Of a stretch of DNA of 64,000 nucleotides, positions 45,476 through 57,606 are shown piece by piece; the first letter of the stretch is position 1, and each line of letters begins with the position of its first letter. The position numbers and the translations under genes are program-made. The stretch covers positions 62,001-126,000 of the forward strand of contig CAVUJV010000024.1 in NCBI GenBank assembly GCA_963741845.1. The letters are read 5' to 3'. The notes under the pieces were generated by a model. It did not search any database and was not told the origin of the DNA. It saw nothing but the letters and a program-made list of their open reading frames with translations. The stretch is from Roseiarcus sp963741845 (GTDB lineage Bacteria > Pseudomonadota > Alphaproteobacteria > Rhizobiales > Beijerinckiaceae).

Positions 45476-46179
45476 GGGGGCTAACGAGGGGCTCTGTCGT
45501 CGCCACGGCGCTTCTGCTCGCGTTTTCGTACGCAGCGCAAGCGGCCGCCAAGCCAAAGGAGGCCGCGCAGCCTTCGTCCACTTCGAGCCCCATCCAAATT
45601 CTGCCCGGGACCGGCTCGAAGGAGCCGATCACGATCGACGCCGACAAGCTCGTCTATTTCGACAAGGAGAAAAAGGCGATCTATTCCGGAAGCGTGGTCG
45701 TGGTGCAGGGCGACACGAAGATGACCTGCTCGACCATGACGGTCTATCTGGAGCAGTCGCCCGAGGGCAAGGGCGCCGACGGCAAGACGGCTGAAGTCAA
45801 GACGGCCGAGGCCAATCCGTCAGAGCCCAAGGCCGCGTCCGACGCCACGCAGGGGCCCTCGCAGAATTCCGGCATAAGGCGGCTCGAGGCGGCAGGGCCG
45901 GTCACGGTCGTTTCCAAGACGCAGGTGGCGACCGGTGATTCGGGCCTCTACGACAAGGAGCACGATAAGGTCTATTTGATTGGCCACGTGACGCTGAGCG
46001 ACGGTCCGAACGTCACCAAGGGTGACAAGCTGACTTACGATCTCAAGTCGGGCCAGGCGATCGTCGAGACGAGCGGCGGCAAGGCGGGACGCGTGCACGG
46101 TCAGTTCACCCCCAATTCGGGGAACGAACCGCGGCGCACGCCGCCACGCCGGCGAAGCCAAGTCCAAGTGAGGGTCTGA
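45472..46179 (+). CDS. lptA: LPS transport periplasmic protein LptA
   Basis: A 235-residue periplasmic protein with a signal peptide (cleavage after AQA, residue ~25). Its OstA-like domain has EPITIDADKLVYFDKEKK and GDTKMTCSTMTVYL, then VATGDSGLYDKEHDKVYLIGHV. A charged linker of about 45 residues (Lys/Glu/Ala-rich) interrupts the domain, as in other Rhizobiales. It bridges LptC to the outer-membrane LptD. It is coupled to lptC and followed by lptB 48 bases later. Confidence 0.92.
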   Translation: MRGLTRGSVVATALLLAFSYAAQAAAKPKEAAQPSSTSSPIQILPGTGSKEPITIDADKLVYFDKEKKAIYSGSVVVVQGDTKMTCSTMTVYLEQSPEGKGADGKTAEVKTAEANPSEPKAASDATQGPSQNSGIRRLEAAGPVTVVSKTQVATGDSGLYDKEHDKVYLIGHVTLSDGPNVTKGDKLTYDLKSGQAIVETSGGKAGRVHGQFTPNSGNEPRRTPPRRRSQVQVRV

Positions 46180-46227
46180 GCTTGTCGCGGACCCTGGCGC
46201 TGCTCCTTCCGTCCCTCGGCCGCGCCG

Positions 46228-47049
46228 ATGAGTGACGACCTCGTCAGCGACCGCATCGTGGACGCGCCGGCGAAGCGCAAATGGTTCGGCCGCGAGGCCC
46301 GTTCCGCCAATGCCCCGTCTACCGGCGAGGGCGTGCTTGCTGTCCACAATCTCGGCAAGGGCTACCGTGGCCGCATGGTGGTCCAGGACGTGAGCATTTC
46401 GGTGCGGCGGGGCGAGGCGGTTGGGCTACTCGGGCCGAATGGCGCGGGCAAGACCACCGTCTTCTATATGATCACCGGGCTCGTCAAACCCGATAAGGGT
46501 CGGATCGAGCTTGACGGACACGATGTCACCGGCCTGCCCATGTTCCAGCGGGCCCGGCTCGGCGTCGGCTACCTGCCGCAGGAGGCCTCGATCTTCCGAG
46601 GTCTCAATGTGGAGAACAACATCCGCGCGGTGCTTGAGGTCAACGAGCCTGACCGGCGCGCGCGCGAGGAGACGCTCGAATCGCTGCTCGAGGAATTTGA
46701 CATCGCGCGTCTCCGCAAGACGCCGTCGATCGCGCTATCGGGAGGCGAGCGTCGGCGTTGCGAAATTGCGCGCGCGCTCGCCGGCAAGCCGTCATTCATG
46801 CTGCTGGACGAGCCCTTCGCCGGCATCGATCCGATCGCGGTCGGCGACATTCAGGATCTCGTCCGGCATCTCAAGAGCCGCGGCATCGGCGTGCTTATTA
46901 CGGACCACAATGTCCGCGAGACCCTCGGTCTCATCGATCGCGCCTATATCATCCACAGTGGTCATGTGCTCACCGAGGGGCCGCCGGACGCGATTATCGC
47001 GCACCCCGACGTGCGGCGCTTCTACCTGGGCGAAGATTTTCGAATGTAG
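46228..47049 (+). CDS. lptB: LPS export ABC transporter ATPase LptB
   Basis: A 273-residue ABC ATPase with Walker A GPNGAGKTT, the Q-loop (YLPQEASIF), signature LSGGERRR, Walker B FMLLDEPFAG and H-loop LITDHNVRETL. An N-terminal extension of about 30 residues precedes the core. It drives LPS extraction from the inner membrane. In most alphaproteobacteria rpoN and hpf follow lptB, but here the next gene is a convergent HPr. Confidence 0.95.
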   Translation: MSDDLVSDRIVDAPAKRKWFGREARSANAPSTGEGVLAVHNLGKGYRGRMVVQDVSISVRRGEAVGLLGPNGAGKTTVFYMITGLVKPDKGRIELDGHDVTGLPMFQRARLGVGYLPQEASIFRGLNVENNIRAVLEVNEPDRRAREETLESLLEEFDIARLRKTPSIALSGGERRRCEIARALAGKPSFMLLDEPFAGIDPIAVGDIQDLVRHLKSRGIGVLITDHNVRETLGLIDRAYIIHSGHVLTEGPPDAIIAHPDVRRFYLGEDFRM

Positions 47050-47053
47050 GCGA

Positions 47054-47377
47054 CTATTCCTCTTCGCCGAACCTGTTCGCGACGAGTTCGGCGAGGGCGT
47101 CAAGCGCCTCGCTTGCGTCCGCCCCGATGGCGTGGACCACTATGGTCGAGCCGACGCCTGCGCCAAGCGTCAGAATTCCCATGATGGAATCGCCCCCGAC
47201 CGTCTCGCCGCAGCGGGTGACCTTGACGTCCGCAGCGAACCGGTCGACGCATTGGACGAATTTCGCGGTGGCGCGCGCGTGCAGCCCCTTCCGGTTGACA
47301 ATCTTCATCTCGCGCCAGAGCGCGCCTTCGAATTCCGGAGGGGGCGGACAATCCTCGTCCGGAGGCGACGCGGTCAT
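47054..47377 (-). CDS. HPr phosphocarrier (nitrogen-type PTS)
   Basis: A 107-residue HPr-family protein. The phosphorylatable histidine lies in KGLHARATAKFV and the HprK target serine in GGDSIMGILTLGAG. An acidic N-terminal extension of about 20 residues precedes the domain. With the EIIA and HPr kinase genes upstream it forms the regulatory, non-transporting PTS of alphaproteobacteria. Its start overlaps the EIIA stop by four bases. Confidence 0.93.
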   Translation of the reverse strand: MTASPPDEDCPPPPEFEGALWREMKIVNRKGLHARATAKFVQCVDRFAADVKVTRCGETVGGDSIMGILTLGAGVGSTIVVHAIGADASEALDALAELVANRFGEEE

Positions 47378-47775
47378 TTGCCGGCGAGTACTTTGCTGGC
47401 GACGGTGATGTATTTGCGACCCGCCTCGCGCGCCTCGGTCACCGCATGATCGAGGTCAGCAGTCTCGCGCATGGTGGCGAGCTTGATCAGCATGGGCAGG
47501 TTCATGCCGCAGATCACTTCGATACGCCCGCCGTCCATGACCGAGATTGCAAGGTTCGACGGCGTGCCTCCAAACATGTCCGTGAGGATGACGACGCCGG
47601 CGCCGTCCTGAACGCGCGACGCAGCCTGGAGGATATCGGAACGTCGCTGCTCCATGTCGTCCTCTGGCCCAATCGTGATTGTCTCGAGCTGAGGCTGCGC
47701 ACCCACGACATGCTCCAGCGCCGCCCGAAATCCCGTCGCGAGCTCGCCGTGGGTCACGAGGACCATTCCAATCAT
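47374..47775 (-). CDS. PTS EIIA component, mannose type
   Basis: A 133-residue EIIA-Man-family protein. The active-site histidine is in VLVTHGELA (His9), and the family block VVILTDMFGGTPSNLA is present. I start at ATG 47775; an in-frame ATG 111 bases upstream has no homology support. It receives phosphate from HPr and in Rhizobiales acts in regulation, since no EIIB/C permease is encoded here. Confidence 0.92.
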   Translation of the reverse strand: MIGMVLVTHGELATGFRAALEHVVGAQPQLETITIGPEDDMEQRRSDILQAASRVQDGAGVVILTDMFGGTPSNLAISVMDGGRIEVICGMNLPMLIKLATMRETADLDHAVTEAREAGRKYITVASKVLAGK

Positions 47776-47906
47776 CAAAAATCCATCCGTCAACCGGTCG
47801 ATGTTGCCCGCGTCGATGATGCTTTCGGCGGCGATCTGGCCGGTAGCGAGGCGACAAGTTTCGCATTTTTGTGCAGTGCGGCGCAATGTTCAAGCGAAAT
47901 TCATTC

Positions 47907-48377
47907 TCAGCCCCCTGCCTGAGCCATGGACCGAAGCCGTTCCTCGACGGCCAGGGCATTGTCGGCGGCGCTCCCGCCGCGATCGAGCGCAAGGCGCGGC
48001 GTCGCGATCCCTTGCTCTGTCCAGAGGTCCGGCGTCTTCGGAAATCGCAACAGGGATTGGGAATCGCAGAGTTCGACCGCGAGCCGGACGACCGCCGCGG
48101 GCTCGAAGGGCGCCGTTACGATACCGGCGGAGCGCCGTTCGATCAGACCCGCCATATGCTTGACGCCCTGCGCAATCAGGCGTCCAGGCTGCGTCTCGAG
48201 CCAGACCCTGTCATCGCCGATCAGCGCGCCATAGACGCCGGAAGCGCGCGCACGCGCAAGAAGCGCGAGCGCCAGCGCGCTCTTGCCGGAGCCCGAAGGT
48301 CCAAGGATGATGACGCCGAACTCCCCGAAGACGACGGCGGTTGCGTGAACGCCCGGCCGCCTTTTGGCGGCGCTCAC
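47907..48377 (-). CDS. hprK: HPr kinase/phosphorylase, short alphaproteobacterial form
   Basis: A 156-residue protein with P-loop GPSGSGKSAL and the ADNALAVEERL C-terminal region. It has only the kinase domain; the N-terminal half found in Firmicutes HprK is absent, as is usual in alphaproteobacteria. It phosphorylates the HPr serine. Its ATG overlaps the chvG stop, so it is translationally linked to the sensor kinase upstream, a known coupling of PTS and ChvG/ChvI signalling. Confidence 0.94.
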   Translation of the reverse strand: MSAAKRRPGVHATAVVFGEFGVIILGPSGSGKSALALALLARARASGVYGALIGDDRVWLETQPGRLIAQGVKHMAGLIERRSAGIVTAPFEPAAVVRLAVELCDSQSLLRFPKTPDLWTEQGIATPRLALDRGGSAADNALAVEERLRSMAQAGG

Positions 48378-50227
48378 CGGGCGAGGGCCGGCAATTCGAC
48401 GACGAAGCGGGCGCCAGCGCCATGGCGGAGCGGCTCATCCTCCCCAACCGTCGCGGATACGTGCGCCTGGACGCGCGCCGTCTCCATCGGACAATTCGTC
48501 GCCCAGATCCGGCCACGATGCGCCTCGACGATCTGCCGCGAAATCGAAAGGCCGAGACCCGAATTCTGGCCAAACCCCTGATTTGGCCGATCCGTGTAGA
48601 AGCGCTCAAAGACGCGCTCAAGCGCATGGGGCGGAATGCCCGGCCCTTCGTCGTCGACGGTTATCGCGACGACCTCCTCGGGAGTCCCGCCGTCGGCGGG
48701 CGTGACCGTCTTCCGTTCGAGCGCGACGCGCACGACGCCGCCGGGCTCGGAGAAGGAGCAGGCGTTGTCGATGAGGTTGGTGACGACCTGCGCGAGCCGC
48801 GAATCGTGTCCCAGCACGAAATAGTCGGCGTTCGAGCGCCTGCCCCGGCGCTCTGGAATGGAAAGCTCGACCCGGGTTCCATTGTTGCGCGGCGACTCCT
48901 GCGCCATCGAGACCACCATGCGCAGCAGCGCCGCAAGATCGACGGGACTTGCTTCACCGCGCGCCAGTTCCGCGTCGAGGCGCGACGCGTCGGAAATGTC
49001 GGAGATCAGCCGGTCGAGCCGGCGCACGTCGTGCTGCATGACGGCGATCAGCTTGTCCTGCGCCTGACCGGCGCGCACGCGCGGCAAAGTCTCCAGCGCG
49101 CTCCGGAGCGAGGTCAAAGGATTCTTGAGCTCATGCGCAACGTCGGCGGCGAAGCTCTCGATCGCATCGAGGCGATTGTAGAGCGCCCGGGTCATATCGC
49201 GCAGGGCGCGCGACAAATGGCCGATCTCGTCGGTTCGCCATGTGAAATCAGGAATCTGCTCGCGGGAGCGAATGCCGCGCCTCACGCGCTCGGCCGCATC
49301 CGCCAGGCGCCGCACCGGCTCGGCGATCGTGTTGGCGAGCGCCAGCGAAAGGACGAACATGACCGCCGACAAAACGGCGAAGAAACGCAGGATCGCCCAT
49401 CGCTCCGCTGCGATCACATGGTCGATGTCGCCGCCCTGCGTCGAGAGTTGGAGCGCCCCCCTGGTCGCCATCATGTGCTGGATCGGCACCGCGACCGAAA
49501 CAATCGTCTCACCGTACTTGTTGATGCGAACGGCGGACTCGGTCCGTCCGTGCAGTGCGCGCTCGACCTCCGGCATAGCCTTGAGGTCGACCCCCCAGGA
49601 GTCCCTGTCGTGATGTTCGGAGGACGCGACGAACAGACTGCGCAGGAAGGCTGTGAACCGCTCGAAAAGATCGCGGCGCTGTTCCGGATCCGGCAGGTCC
49701 GAGCGCAAAATGATTCCACGGGCCGAGAGCGCGCGCGAATCGAGCAGGAGGCGCCCGTCCCGGTCGAAGATGCGGGCGCGCGTATGGGTCGGCGTGACGA
49801 GCCGGTGCAAGACCGGCCCGACGCGCTCGGGATTGATCGAAAACTGGATCGCGTCCTCGTCGCTTGGAATGGGCCCCGAAGACTGTCCGGGCGCGAGTTG
49901 GAGGAGCTTGTCCGGGTCGATGGTGATCGTGTCCGTCTCGACCCCGGCGGAAGCAGCGATCGCCGCGGAGATGATGTCGGCTTGAGTCGTGAGGCTCTGC
50001 ACCCGCGCCGCGATGATGTCGGCGCGGAACTGGTTGAGCAGGAGGAACCCGCCCATCAACACGACGAGACCGCCGAGGTTCAGGACGACGATGCGGCGGG
50101 TGAGCGACGACGAGAAGCGGTTGTTGAGGAATCTGAGAGCAAGACGCGCCCGCGCGCGCAACCATTGCCGGCTCACGCGCCATGAGCGCGCGCCGGGGGG
50201 CAAAGCGCGGCGGGTCTCGAAATTCAT
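48374..50227 (-). CDS. chvG: sensor histidine kinase ChvG (ExoS)
   Basis: A 617-residue membrane kinase. Two membrane helices (near residues 45 and 290) bound a periplasmic sensor domain, followed by HAMP, the H-box AADVAHELKNPLTSLRSALE, and N/G boxes (NLIDNACSFS, DEGPGIPP, GLGLSI). In rhizobia the periplasmic part is held off by ExoR and released by acid or envelope stress. An exoR gene is not in this window. It is 18 bases from chvI in the same direction. Confidence 0.95.
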   Translation of the reverse strand: MNFETRRALPPGARSWRVSRQWLRARARLALRFLNNRFSSSLTRRIVVLNLGGLVVLMGGFLLLNQFRADIIAARVQSLTTQADIISAAIAASAGVETDTITIDPDKLLQLAPGQSSGPIPSDEDAIQFSINPERVGPVLHRLVTPTHTRARIFDRDGRLLLDSRALSARGIILRSDLPDPEQRRDLFERFTAFLRSLFVASSEHHDRDSWGVDLKAMPEVERALHGRTESAVRINKYGETIVSVAVPIQHMMATRGALQLSTQGGDIDHVIAAERWAILRFFAVLSAVMFVLSLALANTIAEPVRRLADAAERVRRGIRSREQIPDFTWRTDEIGHLSRALRDMTRALYNRLDAIESFAADVAHELKNPLTSLRSALETLPRVRAGQAQDKLIAVMQHDVRRLDRLISDISDASRLDAELARGEASPVDLAALLRMVVSMAQESPRNNGTRVELSIPERRGRRSNADYFVLGHDSRLAQVVTNLIDNACSFSEPGGVVRVALERKTVTPADGGTPEEVVAITVDDEGPGIPPHALERVFERFYTDRPNQGFGQNSGLGLSISRQIVEAHRGRIWATNCPMETARVQAHVSATVGEDEPLRHGAGARFVVELPALAR

Positions 50228-50245
50228 GAAGCCAATAGCCGGAGC

Positions 50246-50944
50246 TTATCCTTCCTTGAAGCGGTAGCCGACCCCGTAGAGCGTCTCGATCATCTCGAAC
50301 TCGGGCTCGACCACCTTGAATTTCTTGCGCAGGCGCTTGATGTGGCTGTCGATGGTGCGGTCGTCGACATAGACCTGATCGTCATAGGCCGCATCCATCA
50401 ACGCGTTGCGGCTCTTGACCACGCCCGGCCGCGTCGCCAGCGCCTGAAGGATCAGGAATTCCGTGACGGTCAGCGTCACTGGCGTATTGTCCCAGGTGCA
50501 GGTATGGCGCTCCGGGTCCATCTTGAGGCGGCCCCGCTCAAGAATCTTCGCCTCGGCCTCCTTTGGCGCGCCTGCCTCCTTCGGGCTCGATCGTCGCAGG
50601 ATCGCCTTCACCCGCTCGACGAGCAGGCGCTGCGAGAATGGCTTTCGGATGAAGTCGTCGGCGCCCATCTTGAGGCCGAACAATTCGTCGATTTCTTCAT
50701 CCTTCGAAGTGAGGAAGATGACGGGCAGGTCGGACTTCTGGCGCAGACGACGCAGAAGCTCCATCCCGTCCATGCGAGGCATCTTGATATCGAAAATGGC
50801 GAGGTCGGGAGGATTGGCCTTAAGCCCCTCAAGCGCGCTTACGCCGTCGGTATAGGTCTGCACCCTGTAGCCTTCCGCCTCGAGCGAGAGCGAAACGGAG
50901 GTCAGGATGTTGCGGTCGTCGTCGACCAGGGCAATCGTGGGCAT
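50246..50944 (-). CDS. chvI: response regulator ChvI
   Basis: A 232-residue OmpR-type regulator. The receiver domain has the DDD acid pocket, phospho-Asp in LAIFDIKMPRMDG and FLTSKD, and the C-terminal winged helix (VTEFLILQALATRPGVV, DSHIKRLRKKF). Start ATG 50944 gives the normal MPTIALVDDD N-terminus; a longer in-frame start at 50986 is unlikely. In related genomes the divergent neighbour is pckA, but here it is a P-type H+-ATPase. Confidence 0.95.
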   Translation of the reverse strand: MPTIALVDDDRNILTSVSLSLEAEGYRVQTYTDGVSALEGLKANPPDLAIFDIKMPRMDGMELLRRLRQKSDLPVIFLTSKDEEIDELFGLKMGADDFIRKPFSQRLLVERVKAILRRSSPKEAGAPKEAEAKILERGRLKMDPERHTCTWDNTPVTLTVTEFLILQALATRPGVVKSRNALMDAAYDDQVYVDDRTIDSHIKRLRKKFKVVEPEFEMIETLYGVGYRFKEG

Positions 50945-51301
50945 GAGGCTCCATTCGGGTCGTTCTGCGCCACTCGAAGGCGCCATCTAACCATCATAAC
51001 GCTTCGCGGCCGAAATGTGTTGCCTTTTTCGGAAAAGCGGCCTGGAAACACAGCCCCGAAATGGCGACGTTTCGCCCACTATGCAAGAGGCTCCGGATGG
51101 GCCAACCGAGCCCCTACATAATATTTCCGAGGGCTGCAATGCGTTGCCGCTCCGCGAGCGTTTTGATTCGGGACAGGGCGAGGCGCTTGCGCGGCGGCCT
51201 GCCACGGGGCATTTTCTGAAATTCTGCGTCATGCGACGTGATTTTGCCGCAGTCTCCGAAGCTGCTCTCACCGTCAACCCATTCCACGGGGAAAGCACGA
51301 C
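50945..51301. promoter_or_regulatory. divergent promoter region chvI / H+-ATPase
   Basis: This 357-bp gap must carry both promoters. CTTTTTCGGAAAAG (near 51027-51040) can form a small hairpin close to chvI, and TGTGTT and AAACACA lie about 27 bases apart around it. No clear ChvI box can be named from sequence alone. Confidence 0.35.
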
Positions 51302-53632
<2,331 letters not shown>

Positions 53633-54232
53633 TGGCGCTCTCGCGTCGACCGGATTCCCGCGCCCTACAGGTTCCGCCGCGACGGAGAGGCTCGCGTTCC
53701 GGAGCGTTTTTGGCGCCAATCGATGCGATTTTCGGCGTCTTTCGCACGAAAAGCACCGCTTTCGGGGCCATTTTCAGCGAAAAATCGGCCAAAAACGGCG
53801 CCACTTTCTTCCGCGAATTGGGGTTTTTCAACGGGTTGCGCTGACATTTGCTTCCGGAGCCGCTGGCGTCGGCGCTTTTTCGGCCTCTCATCAGGTCCGG
53901 CGGAGCCAGGGTCGTCCGGCTTCGCGGCATGAGCGGCTTCGGCGATTTCGTACATGAGCGGCTTCCAGCTTGACGGCGAGACCCGCATTCTATCGGCTTC
54001 GCCGGAAAATCGGAAGGAAATGTTTTTATCTTCCCTTTTTCTCAATCCGTGAACGCGGGCGCCCGCGAACGACCTGCGAGGCGGCTGACGATTTTCCCGC
54101 GATTTCTGGCCACTTTGGTCGGGAAGGCGAAAGCTTTACCGGCCCTTAAATCGCCAGCTTTAGGCTCTCACCCTGCGTGAGGCGCGTTTGTCCCGGGAAT
54201 CTTTGGGCGCGTCGTGCGTTTCGGGATCGCCC
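53633..54232. other. 600-bp intergenic region with dispersed repeat
   Basis: No gene is supported between the H+-ATPase and the penicillin-binding protein. Copy C of the dispersed repeat fills about half of it (53735-54027). The remaining 200 bases should hold the promoter of the downstream gene. Confidence 0.5.
53735..54027 (+). repeat. dispersed structured repeat, copy C
   Basis: The 57-bp core at 53801-53857 differs from copy B at about ten positions. Upstream TTTCGCACGAAAA (from 53740) and downstream CTTGACGGCGAGACCCGCAT (~53969-53988) and CGGAAGGAAATG (54011-54022) match copy B in order and spacing. The last motif is the inverted form of the core end. Non-coding. Confidence 0.7.
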
Positions 54233-56470
54233 ATGTTCGGCCGAGGAGGCAGAAAGAAGCGGACGCGCATCGAGCCGCGCCTCGACTGGGGCGACCGTCG
54301 AGCCGCGTCCGACGATCTCCGGGCAGATCCGGCCGACCGGCCGTCCGCGCCTCGGCGCAAGGCTTCCAAGCCGCCCGCGACGAAGAAGAAAGCGCGCCGC
54401 AAATCCCGTCGCGGGCTTCTCGGCCGTCTCGTCTACTGGACTTTCGTGCTCGGCGTCTGGGCCTTCGTCGGGCTTGCCGGGGTCGTCGCTTATTATGCGA
54501 GCCAGCTGCCGCCGATCGATCAGCTCGCGGTGCCGAAGCGGCCGCCCAATATCGCGATTCTCGCGGACGACGGCTCGCTGATCGCCAACCGCGGGGACAC
54601 CGGGGGACCGGCGGTCCGGCTCATCGACCTGCCGCCCTATCTCCCCAAAGCCTTCATCGCCATCGAGGACAGGCGCTTCTATTCCCACGCCGGCGTCGAT
54701 CCGATCGGGATCGGGCGCGCGGTTCTGCGCGACATCACGGGCGGCGGCGCGGTGGAGGGCGGTTCGACCCTGACCCAGCAACTGGCCAAGAACCTGTTCC
54801 TCACACAGGAGCGCACCCTTTCGCGCAAGATCCAGGAGGCGATCCTCGCGCTTTGGCTCGAGCGCGAATATTCGAAGGACCAGATCCTCGAACTCTATCT
54901 GAACCGGGTCTATTTCGGCGCGGGCGCTTACGGGGTCGAAGCGGCGTCGCAGAGATATTTCGGCAAGAGCGCGCGTTACGTCACGCTCTCGGAGGCTGCG
55001 CTTCTCGCGGGACTCATGAAGTCGCCGAGCAAGCTTTCCCCGACCCATAATCTCGCCGCCGCCAACGAGCGCGCCGCTCAGGTCATCGCCGCCATGGCCG
55101 ATCAGGGCCTCATCACGGAGGCCATGGCGAAGATGGCGCTGGCCAATCCCGCGAAGCTCTATCACGACAAGACGGCCGGCTCGATCAACTACGCCGCCGA
55201 CTATGTGATGGACGCGCTGGACGATGCGGTCGGCGCGATCGATCAGGACATCGTCGTCAACACCACGATCGACCCGAAGATGGCGGCCGAGGCCGAGCGC
55301 GCGCTGGACGACGAACTCGACGCCAAGGGCGCCAAGTTCCACGTCGGCGAAGGCGCGCTCGTGGCGCTGGATCCCAGCGGCGCGGTCAAGGCGCTGATCG
55401 GCGGCCGCAGCTATGCCGAGAGCCAGTTCAACCGCGCGATCGCCGCGAAGCGGCAGCCGGGCTCCTCATTCAAGCCCTTCGTCTATCTTGCGGCGCTCGA
55501 AAGGGGGCTCACTCCCGACACGATCCGGGAGGACGCGCCGATCTCGGTGCGCGGCTGGAATCCCGAAAATTACAGCCGCGAATATTTTGGCCCCGTGACG
55601 CTGACCAAGGCTTTGTCCCTGTCGCTCAACACGGTCGCCGTGCGGCTGGGCCTCGAAGTCGGGCCCAAGACGGTCGCGGCCGTCGCCCATCGTCTCGGCA
55701 TCGCCTCCGAACTGGACGCCAACGCCACGATCGCGCTCGGAACGTCCGCCGTCACGCCGCTCGAAATGGCGGCCGCCTACGCAGCCTTCGCCAACGGTGG
55801 AATCGGCGTGCAGCCGCATGTGATCACGCGGGTCCGCACGGCGAACGGCAAACTGCTCTATTTGCGCCGCAACGCCAGTTTCGGCCGCGTCATCGACCCT
55901 CGCTATGAGGCGATGATGAACACGATGATGCAGGAGACGCTGCTCACCGGAACCGCGCGCAAGGCGGAGCTTCCCGGCTGGCAGGCGGCAGGGAAGACGG
56001 GCACGAGCCAGGATTGGCGCGACGCCTGGTTTGTCGGCTACACGAGCTATCTGGTGACCGCCGTCTGGCTCGGCAATGACGACAACAGCCCCACGAAAAA
56101 AGTCTCGGGCGGCAATCTTCCGGTCGAGGTCTGGAGCCGCTTCATGAGGGAAGCGCATGAAGGCGTGCCCGCGGCCCCTCTCGCGGGGGGACTCTGGAAT
56201 GGTCCGCAGTCGGAGCCCGGTTCGGCGCTCACGCCGCAGGGCGCTCCGGCGGCGCCGATCCCGCTCGCGGCGGGGCGCGGAGGCGCGCCGAACTCGGGCG
56301 GCGCCCCGCTCGATCTCACGTCGTCGGGGCCACGGCCGACCGCTCGCCCCGCAACGACGCCCGTCGCCGACAGTGGCCTGAGGCCGCCCGCCGATATTCC
56401 GGGCGCCCGGTCGCGGCCCCCCGCGCCGCGAAGCCAGAACTTCTTCGACAAGCTGTTCGGCGCGATGTAG
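54233..56470 (+). CDS. class A penicillin-binding protein (PBP1A family)
   Basis: A 745-residue bifunctional enzyme. A basic cytoplasmic tail and membrane helix (~residues 65-87) precede a GT51 transglycosylase domain (EDRRFYSHAGVD, GGSTLTQQLAKNLFL). The transpeptidase domain has SSFKPF (catalytic Ser), SLN and KTGTSQ. A Pro/Ala/Gly-rich tail of about 90 residues follows. It polymerises and cross-links peptidoglycan in the periplasm. I use ATG 54233; an upstream TTG (54188) is possible. A second class A PBP lies at 61-63 kb. Confidence 0.95.
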   Translation: MFGRGGRKKRTRIEPRLDWGDRRAASDDLRADPADRPSAPRRKASKPPATKKKARRKSRRGLLGRLVYWTFVLGVWAFVGLAGVVAYYASQLPPIDQLAVPKRPPNIAILADDGSLIANRGDTGGPAVRLIDLPPYLPKAFIAIEDRRFYSHAGVDPIGIGRAVLRDITGGGAVEGGSTLTQQLAKNLFLTQERTLSRKIQEAILALWLEREYSKDQILELYLNRVYFGAGAYGVEAASQRYFGKSARYVTLSEAALLAGLMKSPSKLSPTHNLAAANERAAQVIAAMADQGLITEAMAKMALANPAKLYHDKTAGSINYAADYVMDALDDAVGAIDQDIVVNTTIDPKMAAEAERALDDELDAKGAKFHVGEGALVALDPSGAVKALIGGRSYAESQFNRAIAAKRQPGSSFKPFVYLAALERGLTPDTIREDAPISVRGWNPENYSREYFGPVTLTKALSLSLNTVAVRLGLEVGPKTVAAVAHRLGIASELDANATIALGTSAVTPLEMAAAYAAFANGGIGVQPHVITRVRTANGKLLYLRRNASFGRVIDPRYEAMMNTMMQETLLTGTARKAELPGWQAAGKTGTSQDWRDAWFVGYTSYLVTAVWLGNDDNSPTKKVSGGNLPVEVWSRFMREAHEGVPAAPLAGGLWNGPQSEPGSALTPQGAPAAPIPLAAGRGGAPNSGGAPLDLTSSGPRPTARPATTPVADSGLRPPADIPGARSRPPAPRSQNFFDKLFGAM

Positions 56471-56503
56471 ACCGCGAAGGCCGGATAGGGAGAAGCGCCT
56501 GCA

Positions 56504-57499
56504 ATGACCGCGAACGTCCAGATTCTGCTCGACAACCGCCCGGCCGACAAGGTTTCGCCGGCGAATTTCCGCGTCGTCGAGACCCCGGTTCCGACGCCGG
56601 GGCCCGGGGAGGTTCTCGTCCGGCACAAGTTCCTCTCGCTCGATCCCTACATGCGAGGGCGGCTCAGCGACGCCAAATCCTACGCCGCGCCGCAGGAACT
56701 CGGGGCGGTGATGCAGGGCGGGACGGTCGGGATCGTCGAGGCCTCCAACAATCCGCGCTTCAAGGCGGGAGACGCGGTCGTCGGCATGGGCGGATGGCAG
56801 CTCTATTCGGTCAGCGACGGACAAATGCTCCGCGTGATCGACGCGAAGACGATCCCCATTCAGGCCTATCTTGGGCCGGTCGGAATGCCCGGCGTCACGG
56901 CCTGGTACGGCCTGAACAAGATCATCGCGCCGAAAGCTGGCGAGACGGTGCTGGTGTCAGCGGCGACCGGGGCTGTCGGCTCGGTCGTCGGACAGCTGGC
57001 GCGAAGCGCCGGCGCGCGCGCTGTCGGAATCGCGGGCGGACCCGAGAAATGCGCCTATGCCGTCGAAGAACTCGGCTACGACGCCTGCGTCGACCACAAA
57101 TCCCCTCGCTTTGCCGAAGTCCTCAAATCCGCCCTGCCCAATGGCGTCGACGGCTTGTTTGAGAATGTCGGCGGCGAGCCGTTCCTGCAGGCGCTACGGC
57201 GTCTCAATGATTTCGCGCGCATCGCCATCTGTGGCCTTATCGCCTCCTACGAAGGGGCGGTGACGCCGCTGCCCGACATGCGGATCTTCCTGGTGCGGCG
57301 AATCAAGGTGGAAGGCTTCATCGTCTCCGACCATATGGGTCTGTGGCCCCAGGCGATCGGAGAGCTTGCGAGCCTTGCCGCCTCCGGCAAACTCAAGTGG
57401 CGGGAAACGATCCGCGAAGGGCTCGAAAGCGCCCCTCAGGCGCTGGTGGACCTGCTGCATGGCGGCAATTTCGGAAAGATGCTCGTCAAGCTGGATTAA
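56504..57499 (+). CDS. NADP-dependent oxidoreductase, MDR/curcumin reductase type
   Basis: A 331-residue zinc-free medium-chain reductase with the N-terminal LDPYMRGRLSDAKSYAAP and the cofactor motif VSAATGAVGSVVGQLA. FENVGGEPFLQAL and the C-terminal GLESAPQALVDLLHGGNFGKMLV are also present. It is typical of the YncB/CurA family, which reduces 2-alkenals, alkenones and quinone-like compounds. It stands alone 33 bases after the PBP gene. The physiological substrate is unknown. Confidence 0.92.
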   Translation: MTANVQILLDNRPADKVSPANFRVVETPVPTPGPGEVLVRHKFLSLDPYMRGRLSDAKSYAAPQELGAVMQGGTVGIVEASNNPRFKAGDAVVGMGGWQLYSVSDGQMLRVIDAKTIPIQAYLGPVGMPGVTAWYGLNKIIAPKAGETVLVSAATGAVGSVVGQLARSAGARAVGIAGGPEKCAYAVEELGYDACVDHKSPRFAEVLKSALPNGVDGLFENVGGEPFLQALRRLNDFARIAICGLIASYEGAVTPLPDMRIFLVRRIKVEGFIVSDHMGLWPQAIGELASLAASGKLKWRETIREGLESAPQALVDLLHGGNFGKMLVKLD

Positions 57500-57606
57500 G
57501 CGTTGCTAAAAACAACGCAGCGAGATTGAGTTGCACTAAAGCCTGCGGCGCCCTATCTCCCGGGCATGAACGAGGGCAATTGTCTCGCCCGGCTGTTGGC
57601 TGGCCC

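Noticed and set aside
57500..57606. FMN riboswitch upstream of ribB
   Set aside because: The gap is only about 107 bases and the conserved RFN-element segments (for example the AGGGGCGGGG-type start) are not visible.
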